Assembly: GCA_030268105.1 (NCBI GenBank)
Contig: BSDZ01000015.1
Span: 1,949,501 to 2,013,500 of the forward strand
DNA: 64,000 nucleotides
Direction: 5' to 3'
DNA from: Volvox africanus
Taxonomy: Eukaryota > Chlorophyta > Chlorophyceae > Chlamydomonadales > Volvocaceae
The notes below the pieces were generated by a model. The model made no database searches and was not told the DNA's origin. It saw nothing but the letters and a program-made list of their open reading frames with translations. The first letter of the stretch is position 1, and every line of letters starts with the position of its first letter. Below, piece after piece: positions 38,973 to 49,540 of the stretch. Both the position numbers and the translations under genes were made by a program.

Positions 38973-41246
38973 TCACCAGCCTGCATTGGCATCCTGAAAT
39001 ACCTCGTCGTCGCTCTCTGCAGCCCCAACCTGTGCGCCGGCAGCGTCATCACGATGCTCCAACTCCCTGTCATCGACAGCATCTCCGTACTGGCTGCCCA
39101 CCCCCTGTTCGTCGTCGACAACGGCCAACCCATCCCGCTCCTGCGGCAAGCCCTGACGGCCGCCATCATCCTGTTGATCTTGTTGTTGCTGCTGCAGAGT
39201 CTGTTCTGCAGATACCTGCGCCCAGAGAAACCGCATCAACGCTGCCGCCTGAACCTCTTGCTGAACCTCCATCTGATACGAATGTGCCATAGCTGCGTTC
39301 GCCAGGACGGTTGCTTCCACGTACAGTAGAACCTCAGCCACCTGGCGCGTCTGTGCGTTGTCTGGTTGCTGTTGCATCTGCTGTTGCTGTGGTAGCAGCG
39401 GGCCGTTTCCAACCATCGGCGCACCAAGGTCATTAAAACCTTCGGGCACAGCAGCAGCATGCGCGCCATTATTAACGGCTGCAAACCACACTTGGGGGTC
39501 GGCCAAGGGTGCCGGCGGCGGAATGGGTCCTAGCAATCGCGATGCCATGAACGCCACAGGGCCCTTGTCGGGCTCCACACCCCGGGGCATCATCTCGATA
39601 TCGTCCTTAAGCACGGCTTTATAGTTCCGTAGGGGCGGTGCCATACGTTCGATGATCTCCAAGATGATGTCAAATGGCAGCTTCCCTATAAGGCCATCTT
39701 CCGGCTGCAATTGGGCACAAGACTGCGATAGGGTCAGTGGATACGTGAGCGTATCCAGAGGGGCGAATGGTGGACAGCCGCCTGCAGACAACTGCGTGGC
39801 CACTGCAACAGTGGCTCTTGTCGTCGCGTGAATGGTTGGTGCCGTCTGAAGTGAATTGCAGTTCTCGAGTCCTGTAACGGGCCATGCAATAGGTTCTTTA
39901 GATCTATTAGGTTCTTTGGATCCCATACAGCCCTTTTTCAGTGATCGTGAAATCGTCGCAAACATCCTATAGAACGTAAGCGTGAAACCAGAAATCATGA
40001 GCACGGCCATGCCCAGCCAGATGGAGCCTTCATCATGCAGCAGGAGTAGTGCCGGCAAGCTTAGGCGTGGAAAGGCCACACAAATAAAATTGATGTACGG
40101 GCACCACCGCCGTTGGACAAATCGTGGCCAAACTGTTTGCATGTTGGAATCGCCAACGTGAGCATACATACACACTCACCCCGCCAGTGCCATAGCTTAA
40201 CACCGCAGCAGGGCACACCACCCTTAGTTGGTGAGGCCTCGGCGTCCAGCATACCGCCGGTACTGCTGCGGCGACTCTTCCCGGTACCGGAACGACAACC
40301 CTTTACGCCAGAGCTTCGGCCATTTGCCTTCCGTTGGATATAATACGCCCGTAATAGGTTTTGTACGTCGCGTGCAAATACAGGATCCACCGACTTAAAG
40401 GTTGATGCATGGGCTGCCATGTTCCAAGGCACGATGGGTGCCTCCTCGATGTCCACAAAAGGGTGTGTCTGGTTGGGCCACGCCACCTGTAATGATTCCA
40501 TTTGAGTACTTGGAGAAATGGAAACATACCAAGATCTCAAAGTTCATAGGTTCACGTTTTCAAGTCCAGTGTCCTGCCCATCAAAGAGTACAGTACTTAC
40601 CGGTTTGCCGTGGACAGTCAAGACCTCCTCGTGGTTCCCATACTTGCGAAACACCCATGGATGGGTAAGAAAGGTGTACAGCCTGGGCGTGATGCACGTA
40701 GAGTCATAACTTTCAGGAGGAAGCTGTGACAATGTGTTACCTCACAGCTCGCAAGAAATTCGTGAAACAGAAGCCATATTTGTGAGCTGTCACTTACAAA
40801 TGCGTTGCACCTGGCTTAATAAGGCCATAGGAGATTTCCTTGCCTTCAAAGTTGAGCCTGTGATGCCAAACGAGGTTTGAATCACGCGACTGTTACTACA
40901 GTGCACGTGAGTTACCTATATTTATGAGATAGTTAGGATCGCGCTGCCTAAACAGAGGGCGTGGAAGTGGGCATAGCATGTCGTTCATCACGCGTACTCA
41001 CCAAAACGCCTCGACAATATGATTCGTCCTGTTGGTATAACACATGTTGACTGCAAAGCGGCTGTTGACGGAGGAAACTTTGTCACCATCCTCGAATAGC
41101 CAAGTCCTGGAGTTGGGCGGCTGCTCTGCTGTCGATTCCATGGCTGCACGTAGGCGATCAAGAGAGTGCGAGATCCCCATGAACGGCAAATAATGTTGGG
41201 CCTCTACAATCGCATTTTCCTTACAAGAATTGAAAAATGTTTGGCA
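38973..41246 (-). CDS. VHL beta-domain-like protein with F-box-like segment, 5' end open
   Basis: Exons (minus order): 41246-41002, 40857-40798, 40709-40601, 40486-40180, 40132-38973; phases match. The first three encode a von Hippel-Lindau beta-type domain: SRFAVNMCYTNRTNHIVEAF, WLNFEGKEISYGLIKPGATH, then RLYTFLTHPWVFRKYG. Against human pVHL, Tyr98, His115 and Trp117 of the hydroxyproline pocket are present and Ser111 is Thr. THPFVDIEEAP and a possible helix (DVQNLLRAYY) follow. No BC-box was recognised, but KLPFDIILEIIERMAPP further on resembles an F-box. The C-terminus is Gln-rich and acidic. The last intron as drawn is only 47 bp; an acceptor near 39896 is an alternative and would delete two apparent membrane helices. 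The first exon begins in phase 0 at an acceptor, so more 5' exons exist unless ATG 41141 is used. VHL proteins are substrate receptors of ubiquitin ligases. Confidence 0.75.
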
Positions 41247-42424
41247 CTGTGGGAAAACGGCCGTCAGCCAGGGCTACAAATGTGCAGCCCTTGAGTGTAG
41301 CCCGTCTGCAGCTGTAAACTTAAACATAATACGATGGCATAATACATCTTTAGGAAGGAAAGGCTGTTAACCACCCTTTGTATGCAATGTACGGCATTGG
41401 ATCCGTCGCCGTTCTGGTCGCCTGTGTCTGGGGATTGATTGGATTCTGTGCCGGTTATTCTGATAATGGTAGATAGCTAATTTCGTTTATATGGCTTACC
41501 GTTTGTGTAAATATGCACTGGTGCTTTATATAAAAGATACTTGTGTCTTTATCTTTAGGCCCTCTTGTGAAAATCCGAGCCGAGCCGGGTAGTAATGTGA
41601 ATGCTGTAGTGCTTTTATGGATACTGTAATGCGATAATGACTTATGCGCACTTGCCCCAAGGGTTTTACCAAAGCAACGTTCATGGTAAGCGTTTAAACA
41701 TTTCTGACGGTGAATGTCAATAAAATGACTGTGACCGCGGTAACCGTCCCGATGACGGTGCGCTTTGCAAGTGATTGTGCAATGTCGATACCGGAGTTTC
41801 CAAAAACCGCAGTTGCACAGCCTTCACGGAACGTTGCGTGTTTTAGGACATAACAGGATATACATGCGAACGCTTGTAAGAGTACCTCATATAATCTGTT
41901 ATCGCCCTCTACCTCTATTCCATCAGGCCCCACCACGATGGTCGCATATCAACATGCGGCGCAAAAGGGAGGGAGCTTCCATACGACAAAGATGGCAGAC
42001 CCGTTTGACCCCCTTTTCTCAAAGACCTTGAAGCATTCCCGGATCCCCCCTGGTGTGTTGGCGATGGGATGGAGATGGTATGCGCAGTAGGGCGCCAAAC
42101 TGGAATGCAGAGCGCGGATGGACAGCGATGTGCTCCGCAGCCTAAGACAAGGAGCTGGCCCACAGCGGCTGCTGCACACCAGAAGGCACCAGGTGATCTG
42201 TTATAACACCAAGATGAGATATGAGTGGTGTGGAGATGAGGTTGCTGCATAGAAGAAGATGGTGGTCAAGTTGAAGGAAGGGTGATGTAGTATCGTAAGA
42301 CTACTGAAGTTCCTTGAATTTACCCGTACAGGTCGGTAAATAACTTCACAGATTGTAAATCCGGCTGCTGCCTGGTTTTATGTCTTCCTCCCTGGACAAT
42401 GTGCTGCGTGTGGTTGAAGTCTGA
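41247..42424. other. Spacer upstream of the VHL-like gene
   Basis: Missing 5' exons of the VHL-like gene are expected here on the minus strand. A minus-strand frame at 41936-41694 with a hydrophobic end is a weak candidate. No domain was recognised. Confidence 0.35.
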
Positions 42425-42748
42425 AGTCCTAACACCAACAGCCTAGTGAGGCTCTCCTACGGCGAGTTTTTGCAGGTTCCTATTAGAGTGTCTCCAATCG
42501 CTTCGACTGGTACTCTTCTAGGGCCGACGGTATGGGCGTCACTCCGGATTGTGGCTGGTTTATCCCTGCCCTTCTAAAGACTTTGACGGAAATTGTCCTT
42601 CATCTCAGATCCAGGAGTTTGATGGTACAATTACTACTACAGAGGGTTTCCAAGTGGTTAATAATCTTTTCCGCCCCCTCCAGCCCAATCGTGTTGACCT
42701 TCAAGGAGGAGCCATTGAGCAGTTTGGCGCTTTTGGACGGGCGCCTTG
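42425..42748 (+). mobile_element. Retroelement internal region, direct copy
   Basis: The segment beginning GAAGTCCTAACACCAACAGC and running through CTCCTACGGCGAGTTTTTGC is homologous to the minus strand of 50845-50190 but lacks its middle part. Both copies encode a phrase like VVNNLFRPLQPNR. It may be gag or another internal reading frame; it has frameshifts, and the protein family was not recognised. An LTR copy begins directly after it. Confidence 0.6.
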
Positions 42749-43195
42749 TGTTGTATTACGGCTCATCTATCGACGACAATAAAATCGTCGATGCGTCGGA
42801 CCGACAAGATGATCGGTAACCATTGAATATATCTGTATATATTGGCATAATCCTGCATTGTTAATTACGCCAGATTGGTATTATAGGGGTGGCGCTGCCA
42901 TCATAACCAATATTGCGACAACTGACGATGCATGGATTGAGTCGGCATACATAATTGATTGGTAATAATTGGTGTAATTCAATAAGTAATAATATCTGCT
43001 ATATTATTACATCGATGCTTGCATGATCGATGCACAAGTGTGAGAAGCGCAACTTGAGGTGCAGTTACGGTGAGGACGCAAGTTTGTGTACACATCACGG
43101 AATAATTATGCAGAATCGCGCTTAGACTCCAATTGATTAACATTGATGTATACACCATGCTTGCGAAGGTATAAACATGATGGTGTGAGATATGA
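42749..43195 (+). mobile_element. Partial copy (5' half) of the 1-kb LTR
   Basis: Begins TGTTGTATTACGG and follows the other LTR copies up to the GTGTGAGATATGAT stretch, then breaks off into unrelated internal sequence. Confidence 0.6.
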
Positions 43196-43639
43196 TGCAA
43201 TTCACCCATGGGGCTGAGATGTGTATCTTGGCTAGGCAAAGTGCTTTGAGACCTGTTCCTCATGCTGAAGCCGTCGATTGGGGAACCGACGTCATGTTAC
43301 CTACAGCTGCTGCGACCGTTGTGTATGCCGACCAGGGTCGTGACACTCATGGTGTTTCCGGTCTGGGAACTCAAGGATCAACTGGTGCAGGTCCGAGCTT
43401 GGGTCCATCGCGAGGCAAGAGGAAGGGAGGTTTGCCGTCTGCAGCGGCTGCACATGAAGCCAAGTTCGATCCAAAGCGCTTGCACACCAATGACACATGG
43501 CTGACAATATGGGGTTGCACTCCGTCCAAGCTTGTGTGTCGGAGAAAAGAAAAGGTTTTCCTGAGATGTGCGATAGGAGTGTCCTTTGTTGCAGCCTTTG
43601 GCTCTGCAGCTAAAATAGGGGATTGCCCAGGTTGGTTCT
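43192..43639 (+). pseudogene. Retroelement internal fragment with open frame
   Basis: An open frame starts at the break of the first LTR copy (ATG 43192) and reads into the next LTR, ending at 43704. The peptide is Gly/Ala-rich with a basic stretch (SRGKRKGGLPSAAAAHEAKF). No domain was recognised. It is probably a fragment of a gag-like or other internal protein. Confidence 0.4.
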
Positions 43640-44639
43640 TGTTGTATTATGGTTCGATTATCATGGATGTCTTGGTCGATGTGACCCGACAAGATGAGAA
43701 GTGAGCGTAATTAATGCATTGCTATCAATAAGTAGATCTGAAAATATATATCTAGTTATGCATTGCGGATACCATGAAATCAGGATTTTTTGTGTGCATT
43801 GCCAGATTTTTTGTATCATTAATGCGCCAACCAACGAATGTTCGGTTTGAGCCGGCATGCATAGTTGCTGAGCATTAAAATGGCTTAAATCGTTAAGTAA
43901 TAATGTTTGCTATATTATTACTGGCATGATCAACGCATAAGTGTGAGAATTGTAAAGTTGTGGTTATCACGATAAGATGAGTTCATGTATGCACCACAGA
44001 ATAATTATGCAGAAGCATGATTGGACTCATACCGATTAGTATTGATATTTGCACCATGGTTACGTGGGAATAAGCATAATGGTGTGAGATACAATCATAG
44101 TAATGGCCACAGCGGTTAAGCTACAGCCAAATAATAAAATTCAGCCATTCACATTGCATAAATGCGGGGAAGGCTTGATAATGCTAAATATACTGCATGC
44201 AAATATCGGTGATACGTCTGCTAGGGCTCATCACACTTGCAGATCGAGAATCTGGTGTGATATGGTGTGATATGTACTGTGTATTGATATCACGAGTACA
44301 AGACATGCGAGGACGGCCGAATAGCATAAGCTTCTCTTGAGCTCTAATCAGACAATCTTCAATATTATCATATTGAACTATATTACGCTGCGTCTGGCCC
44401 AAGCCAAGCCTGAGCATTGATAGCCGGTTAGATGATGATCGCCAGGCGTCGGTTCTGATAGCTGAATGCACCGTATCACATCTGTTGGACTGTAAATTGT
44501 AACCTTTTCACTTCTGAAGTCTTCTGCTGCCCCTGAAAGTTCGTCCGAATGCTTTGGTTTGTTTTGTAAACAATTGGCACTTGGCATTTAACATTTAGGC
44601 ATGCAGATAAGTGCATGAGCAGCGAAGAGGGATACAACA
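43640..44639 (+). mobile_element. Complete 1-kb LTR (solo)
   Basis: The copy begins TGTTGTATTA and ends GGGATACAACA, the TG...CA inverted ends typical of LTRs. It is 1000 bp long. Flanks are GTTCT on the left and GTTCG on the right, a slightly decayed 5-bp target duplication. This is the best-preserved copy and can serve as reference for the others. Confidence 0.75.
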
Positions 44640-45156
44640 GTTCGGAGGGCACTCCACCTGGAATTCAGAACTAATGCGTGTGTGCTGGTTGTCAGTGCGA
44701 CCAGCTGTGAGGGCTTTGTTGCCTTCGATTCTTGAACAAATCAAACGTGTGACTGAACGTTGAATGTTGCTCGACACTCACACAGGACATTTTGGGTTTG
44801 ACTTGCTGTGTAGTTTGTTTGCACTGCATTCCCCGCTGTCGTCTCTCAATTTGTTAGGTCACATCGTTCTGTTCCTCCCCTCATCTCTTCACAAGCTGTC
44901 AGCACAGCTAACCTTTTATCGGAGATGTAGGCGTCAACGTCCAGATACCGCTGTGAGTGTCCTTCTACCTGCTTTTATCTGGCGTAAAGCTGCAGTTTTG
45001 CTAGCAGGTATGTGGCTTATCTCACGATTTGAATCGGACACCATTTTATCTTAACGGTGTGGATGTAGCAGGTGCACCATTTCCGTTGCCAGGACTGGCC
45101 TATGCCATTGATGTTTAGTATGAATCTCCCGCACCCCATACTGAGGGTTCTGCCAA

Positions 45157-45564
45157 TTGCTTCGAACCCACCCTGGGAGTGTTGCTGTCACCACAGAGTC
45201 GGCTCTTATAGGTAAACCGTGTTCTGGTTATCCAGGTCGATCTTGCTGGTCTGGTCGTACACTGAAGGCACTTCTTGATACCAATGCCAGTGACAGCTTC
45301 ATCTCAGCGGCAGGGGTGACTGTGTTGGGGGTGACCCCACAGTTATCAGAATGGTCACAGGTTACCCTCGCGGATGGGGGTAAGCATCCCATTTTGGGAA
45401 GGGTCACCCTTCACCTTGGAAGGGGCCTTCTTTGTGTTATGGCCCAACCATATGTGTTGTGTGAGCTCACTGATGCTGCAACATATAAACTGGGGTCTTC
45501 AACATTACAGCATCGACGTACAGTCTGGAACCCTTTGTCTGCACAAGGGGAATCTGTAAGGTAA
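45157..45564 (+). pseudogene. Decayed retropepsin-like aspartic protease of a retrotransposon
   Basis: A 135-codon frame contains ALLDTNASDSFIS, the position where active retropepsins have a D-T/S-G-A/S core; Gly is replaced by Asn. The following strand pattern (VTLADGGKHPILGRVTL) also fits the fold. With the reverse transcriptase downstream it marks a Ty3/gypsy-like pol order. The frame ends before the reverse transcriptase begins, so the polyprotein is broken. Confidence 0.65.
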
Positions 45565-45952
45565 CCTTTGAGTCGTTTGTAAGCATCACACCGGGGGGTG
45601 TAGGTCTGAAGCGGAGCCTGTGGTTAACGTTGCTGTTGCCATGATGGGCAAGCAAGCTGAACCCAAGCCAGTCAGGTGCAAGGAAGCCACTCGAATGATT
45701 TGAAAGGGCGCCCATGGACTTTGTGAGGCCTCGGTTGCATTCGAATGCAACCATCATTGCAACCTTTGTGGATCCTGAGGTCAAAGCCCTGTTGCAAGGG
45801 TATGCAGACGTTCCTTGTGATATACCTGGGCTTCCACCTATGCGTCCTGTTGACCATACCATCCTACTCTTACCTGGAGCTCAGCCTGTTTCACGGCCTG
45901 TGTACAGGCTCAGTCCACTGGGGTTGGATGAGGTGAAGTGCCAGGTGACGGA

Positions 45953-46047
45953 TGTAGTATCCTGGGGTATCTACGGGTAGTGTCCAGGATGGCCAACGAT
46001 CATCTTCCAATTGGGCCTTTGTAGGTGGACCCAACAGAGATACAACA
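45953..46047 (-). mobile_element. Small solo-LTR-like insertion, copy 1 (inverted)
   Basis: A 95-bp element begins TGTAGTATCCTGGGGTATC and ends GAGATACAACA; its flanks are a perfect 5-bp duplication, ACGGA (45948-45952 and 46048-46052). It interrupts the reverse-transcriptase frame. It is the reverse complement of copy 2 at 46126-46225. Confidence 0.85.
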
Positions 46048-46125
46048 ACGGACTTGCTTGTGAAATGTATGGTTTTCCCCAGCATATCCCCTTACTCTGC
46101 GCCGGTTCTGTTTGTCAGTAAGAAG

Positions 46126-46225
46126 TGTTGTATCTCTGTTGTGTCCTCCTACAAAGGCCCAATCGGAAGATGACCATCTGCGATCCAATCCTGGATACTA
46201 CCCGTAGATACCCCAGGATACTACA
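46126..46225 (+). mobile_element. Small solo-LTR-like insertion, copy 2
   Basis: A 100-bp element begins TGTTGTATCTCTGTTG and ends CCCCAGGATACTACA; its flanks are a perfect 5-bp duplication, AGAAG (46121-46125 and 46226-46230). It lies 78 bp after copy 1, in opposite orientation, in the same reverse-transcriptase frame. Confidence 0.85.
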
Positions 46226-46457
46226 AGAAGGACAGGACTTTCCGTGTGTGCATTAATCATCGGTTTGAATGCAACTACAATTCAAAATTGCTACCCTTTG
46301 CCGTGTGTTGATGACCTGCTCGATAAGCTGAAGGGTTCGGCTTATTTTAGCTCGATTGACTGGCAACAGGGTAACAACCAGATCTGAAGTGCTGATCTGA
46401 CATTCCAATAACCGCGTTTCAGACTCCCTTTGGTCACTTCGAGTACACGGTCTTGTC

Positions 46458-46606
46458 TGTTGTATTACAGCTTGATTATGTTGTTGATGCATTGATAGGT
46501 GCGACCAGACAAGACAATCTGCGACCCATAATTAAATGCATAGTGACGATATGCATCGTATATGCATATATGCATAGTAAATATATAATGCATAATATAT
46601 ATATAT

Positions 46607-46643
<37 letters not shown>

Positions 46644-47499
46644 GATCATGAACTGATGGATCTGCGAGATTGGTATTATGTGCGTGGTGTTGCCAGCAAT
46701 ATCAATAATGCACCAACTAATGAATGTGTGGATCGAGCCGGCATACACAGTTTATAAGCATTAAAATGGCATAAATCGTTATGTATCATTATTCGCTATA
46801 TTATTACATCAATGCTGGCATGATCAATGCATAAGTGTGAGAAGCGCGACTTGATTATAAGGACAAGATGAGTTCACATACGCATCATAGAATAACTATG
46901 CAGAAGCACGCTTAGACCCATACTGATTAGCATTGATATATACACCATGGTTACACGGGAATAAGTGTAATGGCGTGAGATATGATTGTAGCCACGACCA
47001 CGGCAGTTAAGCTACTTATATTCCGCCAATCACATTGCATAAATGCCGAGAAGGCTTGATATTGCTAATATACTGCATGCGAATATCGGTGATATGTCTG
47101 CTAGGGCTTATCACACTTGCGGATTGAGAATCTGGTGTGATATGTACCGCGTATTGATATCACAAGTATAAGATGTGTGAGGACGGCCGAATAACGTAAG
47201 CTTCTCTTTAGCGCTAATCGGAGAAACATCAATACATCATATTGAGCTATATTACGCGAGCCAAGCTTGAGCATTGATAGCCGGTTAGATGATGATCGCT
47301 TGTAATCGGTTCTGATAGTCGACACACCCACATTTCATATTTTGGACCATAAGTTGTAATCTTTTCGCTTCTGAAGTCTTTCACTGCCCCTGAATCTCAT
47401 CTCAATTCATTTGGCTTGTTTTGTGAGCCCATCGGCACACTTGTCACTTAACATATGTATGTGCAGATAAGTGCATGAGCAGTGAAGAGGGATACAATA
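46458..47499 (+). mobile_element. 1-kb LTR copy inserted in the reverse transcriptase
   Basis: Begins TGTTGTATTACAGC and ends GGGATACAATA; internal sequence follows the reference LTR, with an expanded TA tract at about 46585-46639. The flanks do not form a target duplication (TTGTC versus AGTTT), so it may be the product of recombination or one end of a larger insertion. Confidence 0.65.
46585..46639. repeat. (TA)n microsatellite within an LTR copy
   Basis: TATATC followed by about 14 TA units, private to this LTR copy; the corresponding place in the other copies is short. Confidence 0.85.
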
Positions 47500-47685
47500 A
47501 GTTTGGTATTGAGACAGGTTCGTTCATGGACTGCCTTACCCTGATCTTTTCGTAGTAGGTCCCTTTCATGGCTTGCAGACAACAGCAGGCCTAGTCTGTT
47601 GGAAACATTCACGGAGGATCTCGGGTGTGCTATTCTGATCGCCACTGCTTCCGGTTTGTAATTGCTTTGTCGATCCTGTAGCCCT

Positions 47686-47778
47686 TATAGTATCCTGGGG
47701 TATCTATGGGTAGTGTCCAGGATGGACCGTGTATGGTCATCTTCCGATTGGGTCTTTGTACACAACGGAGATACAACA
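47686..47778 (-). mobile_element. Small solo-LTR-like insertion, copy 3
   Basis: A 93-bp relative reads TATAGTATCCTGGGGTATCT at one end and GGAGATACAACA at the other, in the same orientation as copy 1. The flanks GCCCT and GCCCC agree in four of five bases, an ageing target duplication. Confidence 0.7.
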
Positions 47779-47955
47779 GCCCCTGTCGTTTTGCCTGTGT
47801 GAGTTTGCACTCTAAGCTGCAGGTGAATCAAATTGTTTTTCACTCACTGCTGCGTCTACTGGTCCAAGTCCGGTTTAAGGCCTTGATCGAGCGAACATAG
47901 GAAACAAGGGACTGCTTGAACGGATACTTACTGTATCTGTCTGGAGTGCTTTCTT

Positions 47956-48231
47956 TTGGTAGGAATGAAACCAATTGCATTGCGCTCGACCAAAACTTGT
48001 GTGAGAGTGCCTTTAGCACACAAGTTATCAGGTCATCATCGTCCACCCATGGCATCTGGGAATGATGAGATGGGATTGGCAGGCGGGGATGGTCAAACTG
48101 ACTTGACCACCGTTCCTAGAATGTCTTTGAGGGTTCCAGACTTGAATGTTGCTCATGGTGTCCAAGACCCAAGGAATAAGGGGGTCTGCCATCATCTCTG
48201 CGCCAAGGTCATGACGATGGTGATGAGGTGA
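47956..48231 (+). pseudogene. Retroelement internal fragment with open frame
   Basis: A 91-codon frame with no recognised domain lies between two LTR copies and after the third small element. Its composition resembles that of the fragment at 43192. Probably decayed internal sequence. Confidence 0.3.
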
Positions 48232-48365
48232 TGAGACTTTCTATCCCTGTATCAAAACTGTGTATCTCGTATGGCATGAGGCAAAAGAATCTTGAGTATG
48301 ACCAACTGATTTATTGACTATAACTGTATCGTGATCCAACAGAGTATTGTGTTGAGGCACACATG

Positions 48366-48660
48366 TTATTGCACAACTAATATGCCCCTGGAATGCCAGG
48401 GTTGGCCCTGACCAAGAGCGGGTCAATGGCCTTCCACAAAATGAGGACAGGGTGCCCGCATGTAACCTGCAAGCTGACGCCTTAGTTGATTCGGCAGATC
48501 CCACTGGATGCCAATGGTGGGTGCTGAACCAGGGAAGAGCACTGATTTCGGAGAAGTCGGCATGGGAGACCGGATGAGGGTGCCCCGAAATACCGGGGAA
48601 GGTAGGGACAGCCAGGTTAGTGGCCACGGGTGATGTACCCCCCTATCCCACACACAACAG
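48366..48660 (+). repeat. Dispersed repeat, copy A (copy B at 61852-62182)
   Basis: The segment from ACTAATATGCCCCTGGA to GTACCCCCCTATC recurs 13.5 kb away in the same orientation, with strong identity over its last 180 bp and an extra internal block in copy B. The minus strand of both copies has an open frame starting MATNLAVPTFPG, which suggests a remnant of a coding or regulatory part of an element. Confidence 0.8.
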
Positions 48661-48790
48661 AGTATAGCACTGCGGATGCAACTCATGCAAATCTATGTGA
48701 TGTGTGGGAGTACCTGTAACTGGTCCTTGGCAGTGATCGTAATGCCATGAGGTGTCTATTCATTGGGAATACCCTCGAGGGTATGGTGAA

Positions 48791-49540
48791 TGTTGTATTA
48801 TGGCTCGGTTATCCTTAGATGATGCGCTGATCAGTGTGACCTGACAAGATGATCAGCAGTCCATAATTGAATGCATTGTGACAACTTTTAATATCTGCAT
48901 ATATTTACATAATCACGCATTGATAAATCCACGAGATCGGTATTATGTGCGTGGCATACCATATCAATAGCGTGCCAACCAACTAATGTGTGGATCGAGC
49001 CTGTAGGCCATATTATTACATAAATGCGGGCATGATTGACGCATAAGTGTGAGAAGTGCGATGATTACAGTGGTCGACAATCAAATATCAATGTTCAGCC
49101 ATTCAAATCGCATAAATGCTGCGAAGGCTTGCGATACGTTGCTAGCGTTTATCACACTTGCAGATCGACCGTGAGATGTGCCGTGTATCGATATCATGAG
49201 TATAATACATGCGAGGATGGCCAAATAGCATAAGCTTCTCTCAAGCTCTAATAGGATAATCGTCAATATTATCGTACTAAACTATATTACACTACATTTG
49301 GCCCGAGCCAAGCCTGAGTATTGATAGCCGGTTAGATGATGATTGCCTGGCATTCGGTTCTGCGGAATACACCGCATCACATCTATTGGACTGTAAGTTG
49401 TAACCTTTTCACTTCTGAAGTCTTCCACTGCCCCTGAAAGCTCGTCAGAATGCTTTGGTCTGTCTTGTGAGCATTTGGCACTTGGCACTTAACATTTAGA
49501 CGTGCAGATAAGTGCATGAGCAGCGAGGAGGGATACAATG
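48791..49540 (+). mobile_element. 1-kb LTR copy with internal deletion
   Basis: Begins TGTTGTATTATGGCTCGG, follows the reference, loses about 250 bp in the middle, and ends near GGGATACAATG. Confidence 0.6.

Larger units (their letters stand above)
45714..46457 (+). pseudogene. Interrupted reverse transcriptase, Ty3/gypsy type
   Basis: Recognisable N-terminal motifs appear in order: HTILLLPGAQPVSRPVYRLS, LDEVKCQVTD, SPYSAPVLFVSKK (about 46086-46125), a piece like FRVCINHRF, a DDLLDKLKGSAYFSSIDWQQ-like stretch, and FGHFEYTVL at about 46430-46454. Two small insertions (45953-46047 and 46126-46225) split it, and a 1-kb LTR interrupts it at 46458. The catalytic YxDD region is absent. It is non-functional. 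Confidence 0.75.

Noticed and set aside
45953..46225. One foldback MITE made of the two small inverted copies
   Set aside because: Each copy has its own perfect and different 5-bp target duplication, and 78 bp of reverse-transcriptase sequence lies between them, so they are two independent insertions.
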